This document shows positions 31,499 to 32,987 of a stretch of 32,987 nt of DNA, piece after piece. The notes under the pieces were generated by a model. That model was not told the DNA's origin and made no database searches. It saw only the letters and a list, made by a program, of their open reading frames with translations. Position 1 is the first letter of the stretch. Each line of letters begins with the position of its first letter. Source of the stretch: Fusobacteriota bacterium (GTDB lineage Bacteria; Bacillota; TC1). A program made the translations under genes and the position numbers. Location: NCBI GenBank assembly GCA_022615965.1, contig JAKEGG010000052.1, forward strand, positions 1-32,987. Reading direction: 5' to 3'.

Positions 31499-32608
31499 TT
31501 ATTTATTTTCATTTTCAGCTTTAGCTATAGTGACCTGTGCTACGTAATCACTAAATTCCAACAGATAGGTTCCAGCATCACTTGCTCTAAACACAAGCTG
31601 ATCAAAGGTATCTACCGTTATCTTGCTGCCTGTCAGATTATATTCAACTAAAATCCTATTGCTACCTTTTCCAGTAATATCTTTAACACCATTCACTTTA
31701 AAATCAGGATTTGTAACCATTGCATAAAGCTCAGTAAGAAGAGTTTTCTTTTCTTCTAGATTACCTTCATAACCTACAAAGCTAATAAGATCGTCTGTTG
31801 AGCTCAAGAAAGTATTTTGATCCATACCTTTGATCGTAGTAAAAAAGCCTTCCATAGTTTCTTTACTAGGTAGATCAGTTTTGCCATCACCTGATTTTAC
31901 AATTTGATTGACCAAAAAGCTCATAAAGAATAACATGAAAACAAATAAGCCTAGCAAACCAGCTAAAATCTTTACCAACTTTTTATTAGACTTCTCATTG
32001 TCTTTTTTAAAATCATCAGATTTCTTTTTTGGAGCAAGACTCCAAGCAGGTAAATTGATCAGCTTCTTTTTATCAGATTTAACAACTGGCAACGATTGAT
32101 TTTTAACTCTTTTCTCTTTCTGTTTCGGCTTGAGAAATGTGTTTTCAATTGTATCTTCATTTTTAAATAATCCGTTAAACGTTGTCTCATCCTGAGCATT
32201 TATTGGTTCTTTAAACATATCTTCCAAAGACTCATAGTAATCTTCTTTTTCAATACCATCTGCACCAACTACTGTTTTTATCGACTCATAATACTCTTGA
32301 TCGATTTTTTTCAACTTTTCTTCTCTGGCTCTCTTTTCAGCTTTTAGCTTCATTTCATCTTCAAAAGGCTCTTTGACTTTTGTAGAAACAGGGACATATT
32401 CATCAGACATAAAATCTTTGATCATGCTGTCATAATCCTGAAAAGTTTTATTGCTGACCGGTGAATTAAAATTATTCTCGACCTCTTTGTAAAAATCTTC
32501 TGAGTCTTTAGGATCTGAAACAGTTAAAAAATCATCTGTAGCTCCGCAATAAGAACAGTATACCGGCTCTTTATTAAATTTTTTTCCACAAACTTTACAT
32601 TGCCACAT
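31499..32608 (-). CDS. Zinc-ribbon single-pass membrane protein
   Basis: A 369-residue protein of unknown function. An N-terminal zinc ribbon has C4, C7, C18 and C21 (CKVC and CSYC). A long charged, low-complexity cytoplasmic region with acidic DxxF/EDMF-type patches follows, then one membrane helix at about 211-237 (LVKILAGLLGLFVFMLFFMSFLV). The C-terminal 130 residues would be outside and contain a predicted beta-rich domain (ending in TYLLEFSDYVAQVTIAKAENENK). The zinc ribbon, linker and single helix design occurs in many Firmicutes proteins with sensing or envelope roles. It has a strong promoter and leads into DUF4914 and plsY. I cannot assign a function. Confidence 0.85.
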   Translation of the reverse strand: MWQCKVCGKKFNKEPVYCSYCGATDDFLTVSDPKDSEDFYKEVENNFNSPVSNKTFQDYDSMIKDFMSDEYVPVSTKVKEPFEDEMKLKAEKRAREEKLKKIDQEYYESIKTVVGADGIEKEDYYESLEDMFKEPINAQDETTFNGLFKNEDTIENTFLKPKQKEKRVKNQSLPVVKSDKKKLINLPAWSLAPKKKSDDFKKDNEKSNKKLVKILAGLLGLFVFMLFFMSFLVNQIVKSGDGKTDLPSKETMEGFFTTIKGMDQNTFLSSTDDLISFVGYEGNLEEKKTLLTELYAMVTNPDFKVNGVKDITGKGSNRILVEYNLTGSKITVDTFDQLVFRASDAGTYLLEFSDYVAQVTIAKAENENK

Positions 32609-32630
32609 CTAACGAAACTCCTCATATGAA

Positions 32631-32650
32631 TTATTCGCTTTTTCTATTAT
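32631..32650 (-). repeat. 20-base sequence shared with the 20.8 kb leader
   Basis: The same 20 bases occur at 20831-20850, in both cases on the minus strand at the -10/start region of a promoter. Here it overlaps the TATAAT of the zinc-ribbon gene promoter and runs through AGAAAAAGCGAATAA. Confidence 0.9.
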
Positions 32651-32674
32651 ATATTTTTTTCACTTTTTTTTCAA
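32646..32674 (-). promoter_or_regulatory. Promoter of the zinc-ribbon/DUF4914/plsY operon
   Basis: TTGAAA (32669-32674), 17 bases and perfect TATAAT (32646-32651). It is back to back with the promoter for the plus-strand ATPase. Confidence 0.85.
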
Positions 32675-32682
32675 TTTTTTTA

Positions 32683-32711
32683 TTGACTATAGATATAGGT
32701 AGCTATATAAT
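32683..32711 (+). promoter_or_regulatory. Promoter of the right-edge ATPase gene
   Basis: TTGACT (32683-32688), 17 bases and perfect TATAAT (32706-32711), giving a 5' untranslated region of about 75 bases. Confidence 0.85.
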
Positions 32712-32793
32712 TAAGTTAAATCAATTTTATATAATCTAGTTTATACTATTTTAAATTATATATATTTATATTTCATATGTTAGGAATATACAA

Positions 32794-32987
32794 ATGTTTA
32801 TTGGAAGAAAAAAAGAACTTGCTGAATTAGAAAGCAGATATATGGAAAAAACTCCTCAACTCGTTGTTGTATATGGAAAGAGAAGACTAGGTAAAACTGC
32901 TTTACTTAAAGAATTTGCAAAGGATAAAACCCATTTTTTCTATGTAAGCAGGGAAACAATCGATAACGAACAAATCAAATTATTTTC
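32794..32987 (+). CDS. AAA ATPase, ATPase_2/DUF234-type (5' end only)
   Basis: The frame opens at ATG 32794 and stays open to the window edge (64 full codons). It reads MFIGRKKELAELESRY, then VVVYGKRRLGKTALLKEFA with a Walker A-like GKRRLGKT near residue 30, and HFFYVSRETIDNEQIKLF. This is the typical opening of the widespread archaeal/bacterial ATPases that have a C-terminal DUF234 nuclease-like domain. Their role is unsettled. A weak AGGA lies upstream, and a strong promoter is at 32683-32711. The C-terminal part cannot be seen. Confidence 0.82.
   Translation, partial: MFIGRKKELAELESRYMEKTPQLVVVYGKRRLGKTALLKEFAKDKTHFFYVSRETIDNEQIKLF

Overview
The window comes from a low-GC, Gram-positive type anaerobe, most likely an amino-acid-fermenting clostridium. 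The evidence is a complete glycine reductase operon (grdX-E-A-B-C-D) with two in-frame UGA selenocysteine codons, strong AGGAGG ribosome binding sites, frequent TTG starts, sigma-A-like promoters, U-rich intrinsic terminators and a Mn-type riboswitch. No mobile element, CRISPR array or replication origin is visible. Almost every gene is on the minus strand, so the layout below follows transcription from right to left.

Right end (32987 to 28955): a plus-strand AAA ATPase runs off the edge. Divergent from it is a zinc-ribbon membrane protein, followed by a DUF4914 P-loop protein related to PEP carboxykinases and by plsY. Then comes the glycine reductase operon (28777 to 22473): grdX, the pyruvoyl precursor grdE, selenoproteins grdA (Sec43) and grdB (Sec349), a terminator-like hairpin between grdB and grdC, and grdC and grdD, which release acetyl phosphate. 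glyA follows with its own promoter, so serine to glycine to acetyl phosphate is encoded side by side.

Middle (21010 to 12855): a 519-base non-coding stretch holds operator-like palindromes and three tandem copies of a 101-102 bp element. Each copy looks like a small structured RNA followed by an intrinsic terminator. It leads into the first 17-18 percent of an SsnA-like amidohydrolase (a remnant), a BaiN/HI0933-type flavoprotein and a polar amino acid ABC transporter (binding protein, permease, ATPase). After a terminator come a threonine synthase-like PLP enzyme and a dihydropyrimidinase/hydantoinase, then carbamate kinase under its own promoter. The ssnA remnant, hydantoinase and carbamate kinase resemble part of the anaerobic purine/ureide clusters of clostridia and E. 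coli (ygeW-XYZ-yqeA-ssnA). Here they would yield carbamoyl phosphate and ATP, but the carbamoyltransferase is absent.

Left part (12774 to 1): a plus-strand hemolysin III family protein, a minus-strand iron alcohol dehydrogenase and a ferritin-like protein, tRNA-Arg(UCU), a DUF6020-type polytopic membrane protein with a possibly leaderless mRNA, and tRNA-Gly(UCC). Next is a P2A-type cation ATPase behind a yybP-ykoY (Mn2+) riboswitch with a recognisable antiterminator/terminator switch. The window ends with a miaB-mutS-mutL run, mutL cut by the left edge.

The best candidate for something undescribed is the triple tandem RNA/terminator array at 20542-20835. It shares a 20-base promoter-proximal sequence with the promoter of the zinc-ribbon gene 12 kb away.
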